From positions 1 to 64,000 of the forward strand of contig JAGHSK010000017.1 of NCBI GenBank assembly GCA_018065895.1: 64,000 nt of DNA. Direction: 5' to 3'. Each line of letters starts with the position of its first letter. Positions within the stretch are counted from its first letter, which is position 1. The stretch is from Candidatus Cacconaster equi (GTDB lineage Bacteria > Bacteroidota > Bacteroidia > Bacteroidales > UBA932). The translations under genes and the position numbers were made by a program. This document shows positions 19,943 through 30,081 of this stretch, one piece after another. The notes under the pieces are model-generated. The model was not told the DNA's origin. It was given only the letters and a program-made list of their open reading frames with translations, and ran no database searches.

Positions 19943-21027
19943 CCCGCAATGGAGAAGGTGTACTCCCGACCCCCTACCTTCACAATGATTTTGTAGCGTT
20001 TGTATTTCTGGTCTTTGAAAGCCACATAGCCTCCGTAAGACTCGCCATCGTCAAGGTCAATGCTCTGGAGGTAGTTGTTCCACAGATGCTCGCGGTTCTT
20101 TTCAAGAGCCTCAGCATATTCATCGACCTGGTCCCTGTTTATGGAACGGAATGCCATCTCGAGCGAGCCAAGGATAATCTGGCTTCCAAGGTCGTCGCTC
20201 CTGACCTTGAACCGGCGGTAATCGCTTATTGACGAGGCCACCGGATTGGATCTCGAACTGTACGAATAGACCGACGATGCGTTGCTGCCCTCGACGTATG
20301 AATCATATGTTGAGACGCTCCACAGAGGAATCTCCACATAGCCTTTCTTCTCGTTCTTGGTTGCAGTTACTTTAATGTTGTCGCTCGAAACAGAGATTCT
20401 ATGTCCGGAATCGTTGGTGATAACCACGTCGAGTTTCCCCACTCTGGTCAGACCGAGGAATTCTTCTCCGAGATGAGTGGCGACAGAAAGACCGTTTATG
20501 TCATAAAACGCGTACTTTTTGCCGTTCTGGCTATATGTTCCAAACTTCACGTAGTCGGAATAACCGAGGAAATCCTCAACATTGATCTTTTCAACAGTCC
20601 TTGAGGTATCGACGGTAACATTGTCAAAATTGAAAGTCATTCTTGAAGAGGACTTCTCGTTCTCCACCATACGGAACGGCTTGTCAAGAGGCAATCTGTC
20701 GAACTGGAGAATAAAATACAAATCATTGCCGTTGCCTTCGACAACGGCGGCCATATTCTCGCTGGTAAAAGGGATGTTGGCGGTCTGGACCAACTTGTAT
20801 TTCTTGAAAACTCCCTCCACTGATATCTTTGTGTTGTCGTTCACACTGAATGCCTGCCTGTCGTCCGTTCCCTCGACTTTGAAGAAGAAGACGCTGGCAT
20901 CATCGTACTGATCGATTTGAAGAAGTTTGAATGCGCTGTTTGAGTCATAACTGATACTGTTGTACTGGGCATTCAGCACAACGGCGCTTCCAAAGAGCAT
21001 TACAGCCAATAGTAGGGCACGTTTCAT
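19939..21027 (-). CDS. Secreted protein of unknown function (362 aa)
   Basis: Signal peptide MKRALLLAVMLFGSAVVLNAQ; no recognised family. Confidence 0.75.
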   Translation of the reverse strand: MKRALLLAVMLFGSAVVLNAQYNSISYDSNSAFKLLQIDQYDDASVFFFKVEGTDDRQAFSVNDNTKISVEGVFKKYKLVQTANIPFTSENMAAVVEGNGNDLYFILQFDRLPLDKPFRMVENEKSSSRMTFNFDNVTVDTSRTVEKINVEDFLGYSDYVKFGTYSQNGKKYAFYDINGLSVATHLGEEFLGLTRVGKLDVVITNDSGHRISVSSDNIKVTATKNEKKGYVEIPLWSVSTYDSYVEGSNASSVYSYSSRSNPVASSISDYRRFKVRSDDLGSQIILGSLEMAFRSINRDQVDEYAEALEKNREHLWNNYLQSIDLDDGESYGGYVAFKDQKYKRYKIIVKVGGREYTFSIAG

Positions 21028-21100
21028 TCTTTAACGATTTTCAATTGAAATTATCAAAAACAAAGGTTGGCATAAGACCCCTTTGCCAACCTCCTTCCTG

Positions 21101-21173
21101 TGGAGCACAGGAGAATCGAACTCCTGACCTTTTGAATGCCATTCAAACGCTCTACCAACTGAGCTAGTACCCC
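21101..21173 (-). tRNA. tRNA-Ala (anticodon GGC)
   Basis: Minus strand GGGGTACTAGCTCAGTTGGTAGAGCGTTTGAATGGCATTCAAAAGGTCAGGAGTTCGATTCTCCTGTGCTCCA; cloverleaf pairs, loop ATGGCAT. Confidence 0.95.
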
Positions 21174-21188
21174 ATTCTGTATGAAAAG

Positions 21189-21262
21189 TCGGGAAGAGGT
21201 GACTCGAACACCCGACCTCTGCGTCCCGAACGCAGCGCGCTAGCCAACTGCGCCACTTCCCG
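21189..21262 (-). tRNA. tRNA-Pro (anticodon CGG)
   Basis: Minus strand CGGGAAGTGGCGCAGTTGGCTAGCGCGCTGCGTTCGGGACGCAGAGGTCGGGTGTTCGAGTCACCTCTTCCCGA; loop TTCGGGA, C1-G72 start. Confidence 0.95.
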
Positions 21263-21271
21263 ATTGGACTG

Positions 21272-21301
21272 CAAAGATATAAAAAAAGCGGGACGAACAA
21301 A
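21272..21301 (-). promoter_or_regulatory. Putative promoter of the tRNA-Pro/tRNA-Ala unit (TTTG-N18-TATCTTTG)
   Basis: TTTG (21298-21301) and TATCTTTG (21272-21279) on the minus strand. Confidence 0.65.
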
Positions 21302-21317
21302 AAATATTCATCCCGCT
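21281..21317 (-). terminator. Intrinsic terminator of the rnf operon
   Basis: Minus strand AGCGGGA..TCCCGCT followed by TTTTTT, downstream of the rnfA stop. Confidence 0.75.
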
Positions 21318-21336
21318 ATTTATCAAAAGAATTCTG

Positions 21337-21942
21337 TTATACCAGACCTGAGAAACCCATGAATGCCATAGCCATAATACCGGCCGTGAGCAAAGCGATA
21401 GGAACGCCGCGGAAACCCTTTGGAACGTTGCTCAGTTCAAGTTGCTCGCGGATACCGGCGAACAGAATCAGGGCAAGACCGTAACCTATTGCAGTGGCAA
21501 TTGCAAAGACAATTGCCTGGCCGAGGTTCATCATATGACTTCCGGCATTGTTGATGAAATCGTATTCATTGGTAACCACCTGGATTGCCACTCCGAGAAC
21601 AACGCAGTTGGTTGTAATCAGAGGCAGGAAGATACCGAGCGCCTGATAGAGTGAAGGACTGATCTTCTTGAGGATAATCTCCACCATCTGCACCAGAGCG
21701 GCGATTACGAGAATGAAACTTACAGTCTGAAGGAACTCGAGACCGAGAGGAACGAGTACATAGTTCTGCAGGAGGTAAGTCACCAAAGTAGCGATAGCCA
21801 TTACGAATGTAACGGCGGCAGCCATACCGAGTGCAGTGTCAACCTTCTTGGAAACCCCAAGGAAAGGACAAATGCCCAGGAACTGCGACAGAACAATATT
21901 ATTGACGAATATTGCCGAGATGAAAATAATTATGTATTCCAT
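21337..21942 (-). CDS. rnfA: Electron transport complex subunit RnfA (RsxA)
   Basis: [35 protein letters not shown]. Confidence 0.95.
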   Translation of the reverse strand: MEYIIIFISAIFVNNIVLSQFLGICPFLGVSKKVDTALGMAAAVTFVMAIATLVTYLLQNYVLVPLGLEFLQTVSFILVIAALVQMVEIILKKISPSLYQALGIFLPLITTNCVVLGVAIQVVTNEYDFINNAGSHMMNLGQAIVFAIATAIGYGLALILFAGIREQLELSNVPKGFRGVPIALLTAGIMAMAFMGFSGLV

Positions 21943-21945
21943 ACA

Positions 21946-22542
21946 CTATGCCTTTTTAGAGGTTAACTTTCTGAATAATACCATCAGATATGCAAGCACG
22001 ATGAATCCGCCCGGGGCAAGTACGAATGCGAGCATTCCGTCACCTTCGAACAATTTGAATCCGAAAGCGGCGCCGCTGCCGAGAATTTCACGTACCAGAC
22101 CGATGCAGGTGAGGGCGATGGTGAAGCCAAGGCCGATTCCCAGGCCGTCAAGAGCTGAGTCTCCGACAGAGTTCTTGTTGGCAAATGCTTCTGCACGGCC
22201 GAGAACGATACAGTTCACAACAATAAGAGGTATGAACAGACCGAGAGTAGCGTACAGGGATGGAACATATGCCTGAAGCAGGAATTGAACGATAGTCACG
22301 AATGCCGCAATCACAACGATATAGCAAGGTATTCTGACTTTGTCAGGGATAAACCTCGCAATAGCGGAAATTGTAATGTTTGAAAGAATCAGCACACACA
22401 TTGTTGCCAGACCCATACCCATACCATTGATGGCAGATGTCGTGGTGCCGAGTGTAGGGCACATACCGAGAACCAGCACGAAGGTAGGATTGTTCTTGAT
22501 AATTCCGTCAAGAATCAATTTTAATTTACTGTTACTGCTCAT
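21946..22542 (-). CDS. rnfE: Electron transport complex subunit RnfE (RsxE)
   Basis: NNPTFVLVLGMCPTLGTTTSAINGMGMG, IPLIVVNCIVLGRAEAFA. Confidence 0.95.
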   Translation of the reverse strand: MSSNSKLKLILDGIIKNNPTFVLVLGMCPTLGTTTSAINGMGMGLATMCVLILSNITISAIARFIPDKVRIPCYIVVIAAFVTIVQFLLQAYVPSLYATLGLFIPLIVVNCIVLGRAEAFANKNSVGDSALDGLGIGLGFTIALTCIGLVREILGSGAAFGFKLFEGDGMLAFVLAPGGFIVLAYLMVLFRKLTSKKA

Positions 22543-23149
22543 CTTCTTCTGTATTTATGGTTTCTTCCTCAACTGCAACCTCTTCCACAACAGGCTGAGC
22601 GACTTTCTTATAAATCTCGCATGCTGCGCTGACACCTTTAAGGAATGCGCGTGAGGTGATGGTTGAAGCAGTGATTGCGTCAATGTCACCTCCGTCCTTT
22701 GAAACGGTGAAGTTCGTGGAAGCGATGTCCTTTCCTTTTACCTGAGCGCGAGGCTGAATGTTTTCATCGGTGATTTTTGCTCCGAGTCCGGGAGTTTCGG
22801 AGTGTGATATTACGGACGTATTGTAAATCGTACCGTCATTTGTGAAGCCCACCATCATCTGAAGAGCGCCACCGAAGCCTGAACTCTTGACTTTGATTGC
22901 ATAACCGACGATTTCACCGCCCATTTTTGCAGGATATACTTCACAGTCGTCAACAACTGACATCTCCTCAGAAGGAACATTGTCAAACTGAGGAACGACA
23001 GCTGCGATGGCATCGTTGACTTTAGCGACCTGAGCAGCTTCAATCGGAGCTTTAGTCACTGAATAGACTACGCCCAGAAGTGCTGAACAAACAAGGCAGA
23101 TGACTGTCAATGACAGAACCATATTGCCGAATGTAGATTCCTTAGCCAT
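22532..23149 (-). CDS. rnfG: Electron transport complex subunit RnfG (RsxG)
   Basis: FMN-binding domain with DAITASTITSRAF flavinylation-type motif; operon position. Confidence 0.92.
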   Translation of the reverse strand: MAKESTFGNMVLSLTVICLVCSALLGVVYSVTKAPIEAAQVAKVNDAIAAVVPQFDNVPSEEMSVVDDCEVYPAKMGGEIVGYAIKVKSSGFGGALQMMVGFTNDGTIYNTSVISHSETPGLGAKITDENIQPRAQVKGKDIASTNFTVSKDGGDIDAITASTITSRAFLKGVSAACEIYKKVAQPVVEEVAVEEETINTEEDEQ

Positions 23150-24150
23150 TATTTAACCTCCCCAAACCTGCGTGGTTTGCAATATTTGTTGATCAAAGGA
23201 ACTGTACAGTTCATAATCAGGATAGCGAAAGAAACACCTTCCGGATATGCTCCGAAGTAACGGATAAGCACTGTTATGACACCTATGCCGAAGGCGAAAA
23301 TAATCTGTCCCTTGGTAGTCATAGGAGACGTTACATAATCGGTGGCCATGAAAATGGAACCGAGAAGGACACCACCCGTGCAGATATTGAACAACGGACC
23401 TGTATAGAGCTCAGGATTGATTGCACTGAATATGCCTGACATAATGGCGATGGTGGCGATAATCACAACCGGGATGGTCGGCTTTATGACTCTTCTTATC
23501 ACGAGATACAGGAAGCCGAGAATCAGTGCCAGCGCTGACACTTCACCAGCTGAACCACCTACCTTGAAGAAGAACATCTGCTTCCAGGTAAGCCCGCTGT
23601 ATGCGGCAACTTCTGAAAGAGGAGTTCCGTTTGCGATAGCCTCTTTGGCCACTGCGAGCGGAGTGGCGGCAGCCACACCGTCAACCGATGCGTTTACACT
23701 GTCGAACCACGATGCAGGGATTGTCCAATCTGTCATAAGGGCAGGGAACGAAACGAGAAGGAATACACGACCCGCAATAGCCGGGTTGAAAATATTCTGT
23801 CCCAAACCTCCAAAAGACATTTTTACCACACCGATTGCAAATATGGAACCAACCAGGACAAGCCACCAAGGCGAGTTTGGAGGAAGGTTCAGTGCCAACA
23901 GACAGCCTGTGACGGCTGCAGAGAGATCGTCTATCGTAGGTTTTACCTTCATTACATATTTCTGAATGAGGTACTCTACAAGACAGCAGGCGATTACGCC
24001 GATGGCGACAAGTTTCACGGCTGAGAAACCAAAGAAATAAATGGAAACCAACAGCGACGGCGCCAAGGCAATCAGCACGTCTCCCATAAGCGATCTGGTA
24101 GTACGATCGCTATGTACGTGCGGTGCCGGGGATACTATAAATTTTTTCAT
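23149..24150 (-). CDS. rnfD: Electron transport complex subunit RnfD (RsxD)
   Basis: Multi-TM protein with FMATDYVTSPMTTKGQ motif; operon position. Confidence 0.95.
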   Translation of the reverse strand: MKKFIVSPAPHVHSDRTTRSLMGDVLIALAPSLLVSIYFFGFSAVKLVAIGVIACCLVEYLIQKYVMKVKPTIDDLSAAVTGCLLALNLPPNSPWWLVLVGSIFAIGVVKMSFGGLGQNIFNPAIAGRVFLLVSFPALMTDWTIPASWFDSVNASVDGVAAATPLAVAKEAIANGTPLSEVAAYSGLTWKQMFFFKVGGSAGEVSALALILGFLYLVIRRVIKPTIPVVIIATIAIMSGIFSAINPELYTGPLFNICTGGVLLGSIFMATDYVTSPMTTKGQIIFAFGIGVITVLIRYFGAYPEGVSFAILIMNCTVPLINKYCKPRRFGEVK

Positions 24151-24162
24151 AGGTACTATTGT

Positions 24163-25503
24163 CTATTTTTTAGCAGCTCTGCCGCGGATAATTTTCATCA
24201 CCTCTGCCTTGTTGATACGGATAAGGTCAAGGAGAGGAATATTTGCAGGGCAAGTATAAAGGCAGCATCCACATTCGATGCAGTCAAAGATGCGTTCCTT
24301 CTCAAGATCGTCGTAACGACCGCCTACGCGTGCGAGTTTGTTGAGAAGCCAAGGTTCAAGGCCCATAGGGCAAGCGGAAGCGCATTTACCGCAACGGATA
24401 CAGTTGCTTTCAGGCTTGCGCACCGTCTCCTCCTCACTAAGGATGAGGATCGAACCATTTGCCTTGACTGTAGCGGCGTCAAGATTGGCAATTGCCTTTC
24501 CCATCATAGGGCCACCGCTCACAATCTTCGCGGCATCTTTAGGAATACCTCCGGCAACCTCCAGTATCTTGGAAACAGGGGTTCCGACCCTCACGAGATA
24601 GTTGTGCTGAACGTCCATGCAGTGACCTGAAACTGTAACTGAATTGTCGATGACAGGTTTGTTCTTCTGAACAGCCTCATATATCGAGAGAGATGTGGCG
24701 ACGTTCTGAACAACAGCGCCCACGTCGATAGGAAGTTTCCCTGAAGGAACCTGACGGCCTATTACGGCATCAATCAGCTGTTTCTCACCTCCCTGAGGAT
24801 ATTTCTTCTTGAGGGTGACAACCTCTATGCCTTTGAAATCCTTTGCCGCCGCGCTCATTGAAGCAATGGCTTCCGGTTTGTTCTCTTCGATTCCGACATA
24901 AGCCTTGTCAACGTTGAGCACTTTCATCATGATTTCAGCTCCGATGAGAATTTCAACCGGACGTTCTCTCATGATACGGTCATCCGATGTGATGAACGGC
25001 TCGCACTCTGTACCGTTGAGGATAAGGGCGACAGCCTTTTTGTCCTTCGGAGGATTGAGCTTCACGTGAGTAGGAAATGACGCTCCGCCAAGGCCCACAA
25101 CACCGGCATTCTGAATTTTGGAGAGAATTTCCTCGGATGTGAGATTGCACTCTCTGACAATGTCCCTGCTGCGGTCGATTTCTTCACACCACTCGTCACC
25201 TTCTACTGCAATGACCACATGCATCACGAGGTTTCCTGCAATGTCCGCTCTCGGCTCAATAGCCTTGACGGTGCCTGAAACTGATGAATGTACATAGCCT
25301 GAAATGAATCCGGTCGGTTTTCCGATGACGGTTCCGACTTTCACCTTGTCACCTACTGCCACTACAGGCTCTGCCGGTGCACCAAGATGCTGCGCCATTG
25401 AGATGTATGCCGTCTCAATAGGAGGAAAGACCTCGATGGCTGCATTCTTTGATATCTTGTTGTCGTTAGGGTGGACACCACCTAAACAAAATGTCTTTTT
25501 CAT
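24163..25503 (-). CDS. rnfC: Electron transport complex subunit RnfC (RsxC)
   Basis: GLGGASFPTHVKL, NGTECEPFITSDDRIMRER, two 4Fe-4S clusters (CIRCGKCASACPMGLEP; CIECGCCLYTCPANIPL). Confidence 0.97.
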   Translation of the reverse strand: MKKTFCLGGVHPNDNKISKNAAIEVFPPIETAYISMAQHLGAPAEPVVAVGDKVKVGTVIGKPTGFISGYVHSSVSGTVKAIEPRADIAGNLVMHVVIAVEGDEWCEEIDRSRDIVRECNLTSEEILSKIQNAGVVGLGGASFPTHVKLNPPKDKKAVALILNGTECEPFITSDDRIMRERPVEILIGAEIMMKVLNVDKAYVGIEENKPEAIASMSAAAKDFKGIEVVTLKKKYPQGGEKQLIDAVIGRQVPSGKLPIDVGAVVQNVATSLSIYEAVQKNKPVIDNSVTVSGHCMDVQHNYLVRVGTPVSKILEVAGGIPKDAAKIVSGGPMMGKAIANLDAATVKANGSILILSEEETVRKPESNCIRCGKCASACPMGLEPWLLNKLARVGGRYDDLEKERIFDCIECGCCLYTCPANIPLLDLIRINKAEVMKIIRGRAAKK

Positions 25504-25521
25504 AAGTATATCCTCCCTTGT

Positions 25522-26424
25522 TTATTCTGATTTAGGAGCCTCTGCCGGTTTCTCAACTGCCGGTGCCGGTGCTGGAGCTGGAGACACTGCCGGAGCCGCT
25601 GGCCTTGGTGGGAAATTCACCGCCCAGATAGCCTTGGTAGGGCAAGCATCAAAACACTTGCGGCACATCTTGCATTTTGTGAAATCTATATAGGCTACAT
25701 TATTTTCAACGTGAATTGCATCGAACTGACACTCTTTCACACACTTGCCACAACCGATACATCCAACTGCACAAGCCTTGCGCGTAACTGCACCCTTATC
25801 TTTGTTTATGCAGGAAACATATACCCTTCTTCCCTTGAATCCCTTAGGACGGAGTTCTATGACTCCCTTAGGACAAGCTTTCGCACATGCGCCACAAGCG
25901 ACGCATTTGGATTCATCAACTTCGGCGATGCCACGACGCTGGTCGATGTGGATAGCATCGAAATTACAAGCATCTACGCAATCTCCTTTTCCGAGGCAGC
26001 CATATTTACAACCGGTATCACCAGTGTAAAGTGCAGCCATAACTTTGCAAGAGGCATATCCGTCGTAATGGTTTGTCCGTTCGCGATTGTCAAAAGTGCC
26101 ATGGCAGCGTACTACGGCCACCATAGGTTCTTTCTCTTCAACCGCTCTTCCAAGGGCCTGGGCAACTTTTGACATAGTGGCATTACCTCCCACCGGACAA
26201 AAGAAACCCTCCATACTTGGAGCCTTCACTACACTTTCAGCAAATGCGTGACAGCCTGCGTGTCCACACCCGCCACAATTAGCTCCAGGCATAATGGATT
26301 CGACGATTCCAATCCTCGGATCCTCCTCCACCTTGAACTTTTGTGCTACAAAATAGAGCACAACTGAGAACAGTAGCCCCAAGGCTACCAGACAGGCAAT
26401 CGTAAAAAGAATAGTTCCAGTCAT
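25522..26424 (-). CDS. rnfB: Electron transport complex subunit RnfB with Pro/Ala-rich tail
   Basis: MPGANCGGCGHAGCHAFAE and multiple ferredoxin clusters. Confidence 0.95.
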   Translation of the reverse strand: MTGTILFTIACLVALGLLFSVVLYFVAQKFKVEEDPRIGIVESIMPGANCGGCGHAGCHAFAESVVKAPSMEGFFCPVGGNATMSKVAQALGRAVEEKEPMVAVVRCHGTFDNRERTNHYDGYASCKVMAALYTGDTGCKYGCLGKGDCVDACNFDAIHIDQRRGIAEVDESKCVACGACAKACPKGVIELRPKGFKGRRVYVSCINKDKGAVTRKACAVGCIGCGKCVKECQFDAIHVENNVAYIDFTKCKMCRKCFDACPTKAIWAVNFPPRPAAPAVSPAPAPAPAVEKPAEAPKSE

Positions 26425-26861
26425 TTAGGTTCTATATAAAAAGTAAATATTTTTGAGAGTTTTTTTCTGCAGAGAAAAACGCCGAAATAATATATGGCAA
26501 GTATCATCAGGGTTCCAAGTCCGACCCAAACTTCATTTAACTTGAGAAGCGACAATACTATTATGGAAGCCACAAGTACAATCAGGGGCACCACATATGC
26601 AATCCAGATGGCTTTCAGTCCAAGAGATCCTTTCATAACGACATTGACCTGGTCGCCGATCTTGTAATCCGAGGTAAGCGTATGCAGGTCATACGGAACC
26701 TCTATCACCTTTATCGACTCGTCAGATGCCGCACATACACCTTTTGCATGGCAGGCGGCACACGCCGACTTGTTGACGATTTCCACGCTGATGAAATCTT
26801 CGGAAATCTCAATTATACGACCTTCATGTTCAACCTTGTCAAGCTGTCTAGTCATTTGCAA
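26421..26861 (-). CDS. RseC-family SoxR-reducing system protein
   Basis: CAACHAKGVC cysteine motif plus two TM helices, upstream of rnfB. Confidence 0.85.
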   Translation of the reverse strand: MQMTRQLDKVEHEGRIIEISEDFISVEIVNKSACAACHAKGVCAASDESIKVIEVPYDLHTLTSDYKIGDQVNVVMKGSLGLKAIWIAYVVPLIVLVASIIVLSLLKLNEVWVGLGTLMILAIYYFGVFLCRKKLSKIFTFYIEPK

Positions 26862-27711
26862 CTACATTGAAAGGGTACTTGTTACCTTCATATGACGAAA
26901 GACGTCCCTTGAATGTCCCGACCTTGAGTGGCGCAGCAAACAGGACAGGAGCCTTGTTCCCGTCAAGAGAATACCATATGAAAACCTTTTCGCCACCGAA
27001 GAACGTTCCTTCCGGGTTCTGGACATCCAACTGAACGCCATCGTGATCCACATAGGAGAACTGTTTTCTGGAGGAGATGGCAACTCCGACCTTGACTGTC
27101 TCAACATTGCCGAGCCCCTTCAATTCAACCGTCTCCTTTCCAATTATTCTGATCTTCAGGTCAAGAATATCCCTGTCGGCCACGCAAGTGATCACTTCGG
27201 AGGTTCCGACGGCATTGAGATCTCTCGTCCTCATATAATATATGATGTTGACCATATCCCTGATGGAGACATCCTCCCTATAGGTGGTGTCAACAGGAGG
27301 CTTTGTGCTTTTCGTTATATCGACCTTGATGGAAGAGCCGTCTCCAGACCAGACGTAAGTGTTCTTTGACCAATACTTTCCTTCATTTACGTCACGATGG
27401 TACATATAAGGGGTCATTTCAACATCAGGTGAGAACTTGCATTCATAGACATCCCTGATTTTGTAAAATGAATCCCAGAATCTGTAAGTGTATGCGTTTC
27501 CTCTGACATGTAAGCAAGGCTTGCCGGCAAAGGTCTCCTCCGTACAGGTCAACTCCAATCCTGCCAGATCGGCATTTATGCCCCATTGATAATGGACTAC
27601 GTAATTCAGTTTTTCACCACCTTTGAACGGCAGTTCCTGAGCGTCGGCATAACAATACAACGTCAGGAGCATAAGTGATGCAATTATGTATTTCACAAGA
27701 TTTGTTTTCAT
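26848..27711 (-). CDS. DUF3108-family exported protein
   Basis: Signal peptide, FKGGEKLNYVVHYQWG and GNVETVKVGVAI motifs. Confidence 0.75.
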   Translation of the reverse strand: MKTNLVKYIIASLMLLTLYCYADAQELPFKGGEKLNYVVHYQWGINADLAGLELTCTEETFAGKPCLHVRGNAYTYRFWDSFYKIRDVYECKFSPDVEMTPYMYHRDVNEGKYWSKNTYVWSGDGSSIKVDITKSTKPPVDTTYREDVSIRDMVNIIYYMRTRDLNAVGTSEVITCVADRDILDLKIRIIGKETVELKGLGNVETVKVGVAISSRKQFSYVDHDGVQLDVQNPEGTFFGGEKVFIWYSLDGNKAPVLFAAPLKVGTFKGRLSSYEGNKYPFNVVAND

Positions 27712-27714
27712 AGG

Positions 27715-29199
27715 CTATTGATCAAACTCCTGGTTTGGAACAAATTCATTCATTCGGGAGCCCCTCGTGGTATAGGCAGGTTCCTGTTCCTTGAACTGAG
27801 CCCCGTCATTAGCATCCACGAAACGTACCTCTTCCGACAGGAACCGCATAGGCACGTCGCACACTTCTCCGTTACGGTGCTTGGCAATGATTACGTCCGT
27901 CTTGCCGGGATAAGCGTTTTCTTCAACCACTCCGACAAATTCAGGACGGTGAATGAACATTACGATATCCGCATCCTGTTCGATTGCTCCTGATTCGCGA
28001 AGGTCGCTCAACTGGGGCCTCTTGTTTCCGCCACGAGTCTCTACGGCTCGGCTCAACTGCGACAGAGCAATGATAGGGACGCTCAACTCCTTTGCAATTG
28101 ATTTCAGAGCGCGGGAAATGGCAGCGACTTCCTGTTCCCTCATCCCTCTAAGCTCCGGAGGGCCGGCCATCAGCTGCAGGTAGTCAAGAATAATTATCTG
28201 AACTTTGTTCTTCTGGACCAGACGTCTGGCTTTTGACCTGAATTCGTAAACTGAAAGCGAAGGAGTGTCGTCTATCCACAAAGGCGACTGAGCGAGCTTG
28301 GCCAAACCTGAATTGAGCAAGCGCCATTCGGTGTCGTCCATCTTCTTCGCGCCTCTTATTTTGTCTGTTGAAAGGCCCGTCTCACTCACCATAAGCCTCT
28401 TGACCAACTGCGTTGCCGGCATCTCCAATGAGAAGAAGCCGACCGGAATATTGTGGTTGACTGCCATATTTCTCGCCATCGTAAGTACGAACGCAGTCTT
28501 ACCTACAGAAGGGCGGGCAGCTATTATAATCAAATCGGATTTCTGCCAGCCATACGTGATCTTGTCGATATTTGCGTAGCCGGAAGGAACTCCGCTCAAA
28601 TTGTCCTTGCGTTTCTGATTCTCTTCGATTTCAGAGACTGCCTTGTTGATCACAGAGCTGATGGATTCGGTCTCACGACGCATATTCCTTTCAGCCAAAG
28701 TGAAAATCTTCTGCTCCGCGGTATCTACAAGTTCATCAACAGGAAGGGAATTTTCGTAGGCGATTTTCTGTACTTCGTGGGATATTGAAATAAGTTCCCT
28801 CTGGAGAAACTTTTCAAGAATGACCTTTGAGTGATATTCAACGTGCGCGGCGGCGCCGATTTTATTTGAGAGCCTGCTCAAATAGGCCATTCCGCCCACT
28901 TCCTCAAGATTTCCGGACTTGGAGAGTTCACTTGATACAGAAAGAATGTCAACAGGGTCATTTCTCAGGGAGAGCGCCGCGATAGCTTCAAAAATCTTTC
29001 TATGCGCCTCCTTGAAGAAACAATCCGCCTGGAGCTGGTCCATGACATCTGATACCACCTCAGGCTCCAAAAGCAGAGCGCCTAAAACAGCCTCTTCAAT
29101 TTCAATGTCCTGAGGAGGGAGCAAACCGCCCAACTCCTCACCGATGGCCTTGAAATCAACTTTCGGCTTCTTCTGTATATTTTTCTCCTGTCGTGCCAC
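27715..29199 (-). CDS. dnaB: Replicative DNA helicase
   Basis: Walker A ARPSVGKTAF, IIILDYLQLM, QLSRAVETRGGNKRPQLSDLRESGAIEQDAD. Confidence 0.97.
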   Translation of the reverse strand: MARQEKNIQKKPKVDFKAIGEELGGLLPPQDIEIEEAVLGALLLEPEVVSDVMDQLQADCFFKEAHRKIFEAIAALSLRNDPVDILSVSSELSKSGNLEEVGGMAYLSRLSNKIGAAAHVEYHSKVILEKFLQRELISISHEVQKIAYENSLPVDELVDTAEQKIFTLAERNMRRETESISSVINKAVSEIEENQKRKDNLSGVPSGYANIDKITYGWQKSDLIIIAARPSVGKTAFVLTMARNMAVNHNIPVGFFSLEMPATQLVKRLMVSETGLSTDKIRGAKKMDDTEWRLLNSGLAKLAQSPLWIDDTPSLSVYEFRSKARRLVQKNKVQIIILDYLQLMAGPPELRGMREQEVAAISRALKSIAKELSVPIIALSQLSRAVETRGGNKRPQLSDLRESGAIEQDADIVMFIHRPEFVGVVEENAYPGKTDVIIAKHRNGEVCDVPMRFLSEEVRFVDANDGAQFKEQEPAYTTRGSRMNEFVPNQEFDQ

Positions 29200-30017
29200 T
29201 ATTCCTGGTCAAAGTCAGGGTTGACGAGAATTCTTCCGCAATATTCACAAACAATGATCTTCTTGCTCTCTGCGATGTCAATACGTTTCTGTGGTGGAAT
29301 CTTGTTGAAGCATCCGCCACAAGCATCACGTTTTACAGTAACCACTGCCAGTTTGTTGTGTGCATTTTCCCTTACCTTGTTATAAGCGAAAAGCATACGC
29401 TCATCAATCTTGGAAATGAGGGACTCCTTCTCGGCGACAAGGGCGGCTTCGTCCTTCGCTGTTTCCTCCACTATGGTGTCCAGTTCCTTTTTCTTTTCAA
29501 CCAGATCGGATTCACGAAGTTCCAGAGCCTTACGTGTCTCAGCCACAACTTCGTTCTTTTCTGCGATGGCCGCATCGTTCTCCTTCATCCTCTTTTCAGC
29601 AATCTTCTGTTCGAGTTCCTGATACTCTATCTCCTTGCTGATCGAATCATACTCACGGTTGTTCTTGACATTGTTGCGCTGCTCCTCATATCTGGCAATC
29701 TCATTTCTGGACTCCTCCAGTTTATGCTTGTTGTCGACATTGCTTTTTTCGAGGTCAGCAATTTCACCCTGAAGCTTTGATATTCTGGTCTTCAGGCCTT
29801 CGATCTCGTCCTCAAGGTCCTGAACCTCAAGAGGAAGCTCTCCCCTGAGAAGGTATATCTTGTCAATTTTCGTATCGGCCTGCTGAATCTGATAAAGGGT
29901 ACGAAGTTTCTGTTCCATCGTAACGGCATCGGTATCAGACATATTGCTCTGGAGAGAAACGAACGTTTCCCTCTGGTCGATAGGAGCCTCTATCTTACTT
30001 AACTTTTTAGTTGCCAT
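29199..30017 (-). CDS. Zinc ribbon / coiled-coil protein (C4-type, DUF164-like)
   Basis: Long coiled coil and C-terminal CGGCFNKIPPQ..CEYCGRILV. Confidence 0.88.
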   Translation of the reverse strand: MATKKLSKIEAPIDQRETFVSLQSNMSDTDAVTMEQKLRTLYQIQQADTKIDKIYLLRGELPLEVQDLEDEIEGLKTRISKLQGEIADLEKSNVDNKHKLEESRNEIARYEEQRNNVKNNREYDSISKEIEYQELEQKIAEKRMKENDAAIAEKNEVVAETRKALELRESDLVEKKKELDTIVEETAKDEAALVAEKESLISKIDERMLFAYNKVRENAHNKLAVVTVKRDACGGCFNKIPPQKRIDIAESKKIIVCEYCGRILVNPDFDQE

Positions 30018-30081
30018 AATCCACTAAGTAGTAATGTGTTATATGTTATTTTTAATTAATGTCAGCCTAAGACGGACAAAG

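Noticed and set aside
21031-21300. 89-aa ORF across the tRNA pair
   Set aside because: Overlaps two complete tRNA genes; a product of tRNA sequence.
21337-26861. rnf operon with rseC as a novel system
   Set aside because: Standard RnfBCDGEA order with RseC; ordinary for Bacteroidales.
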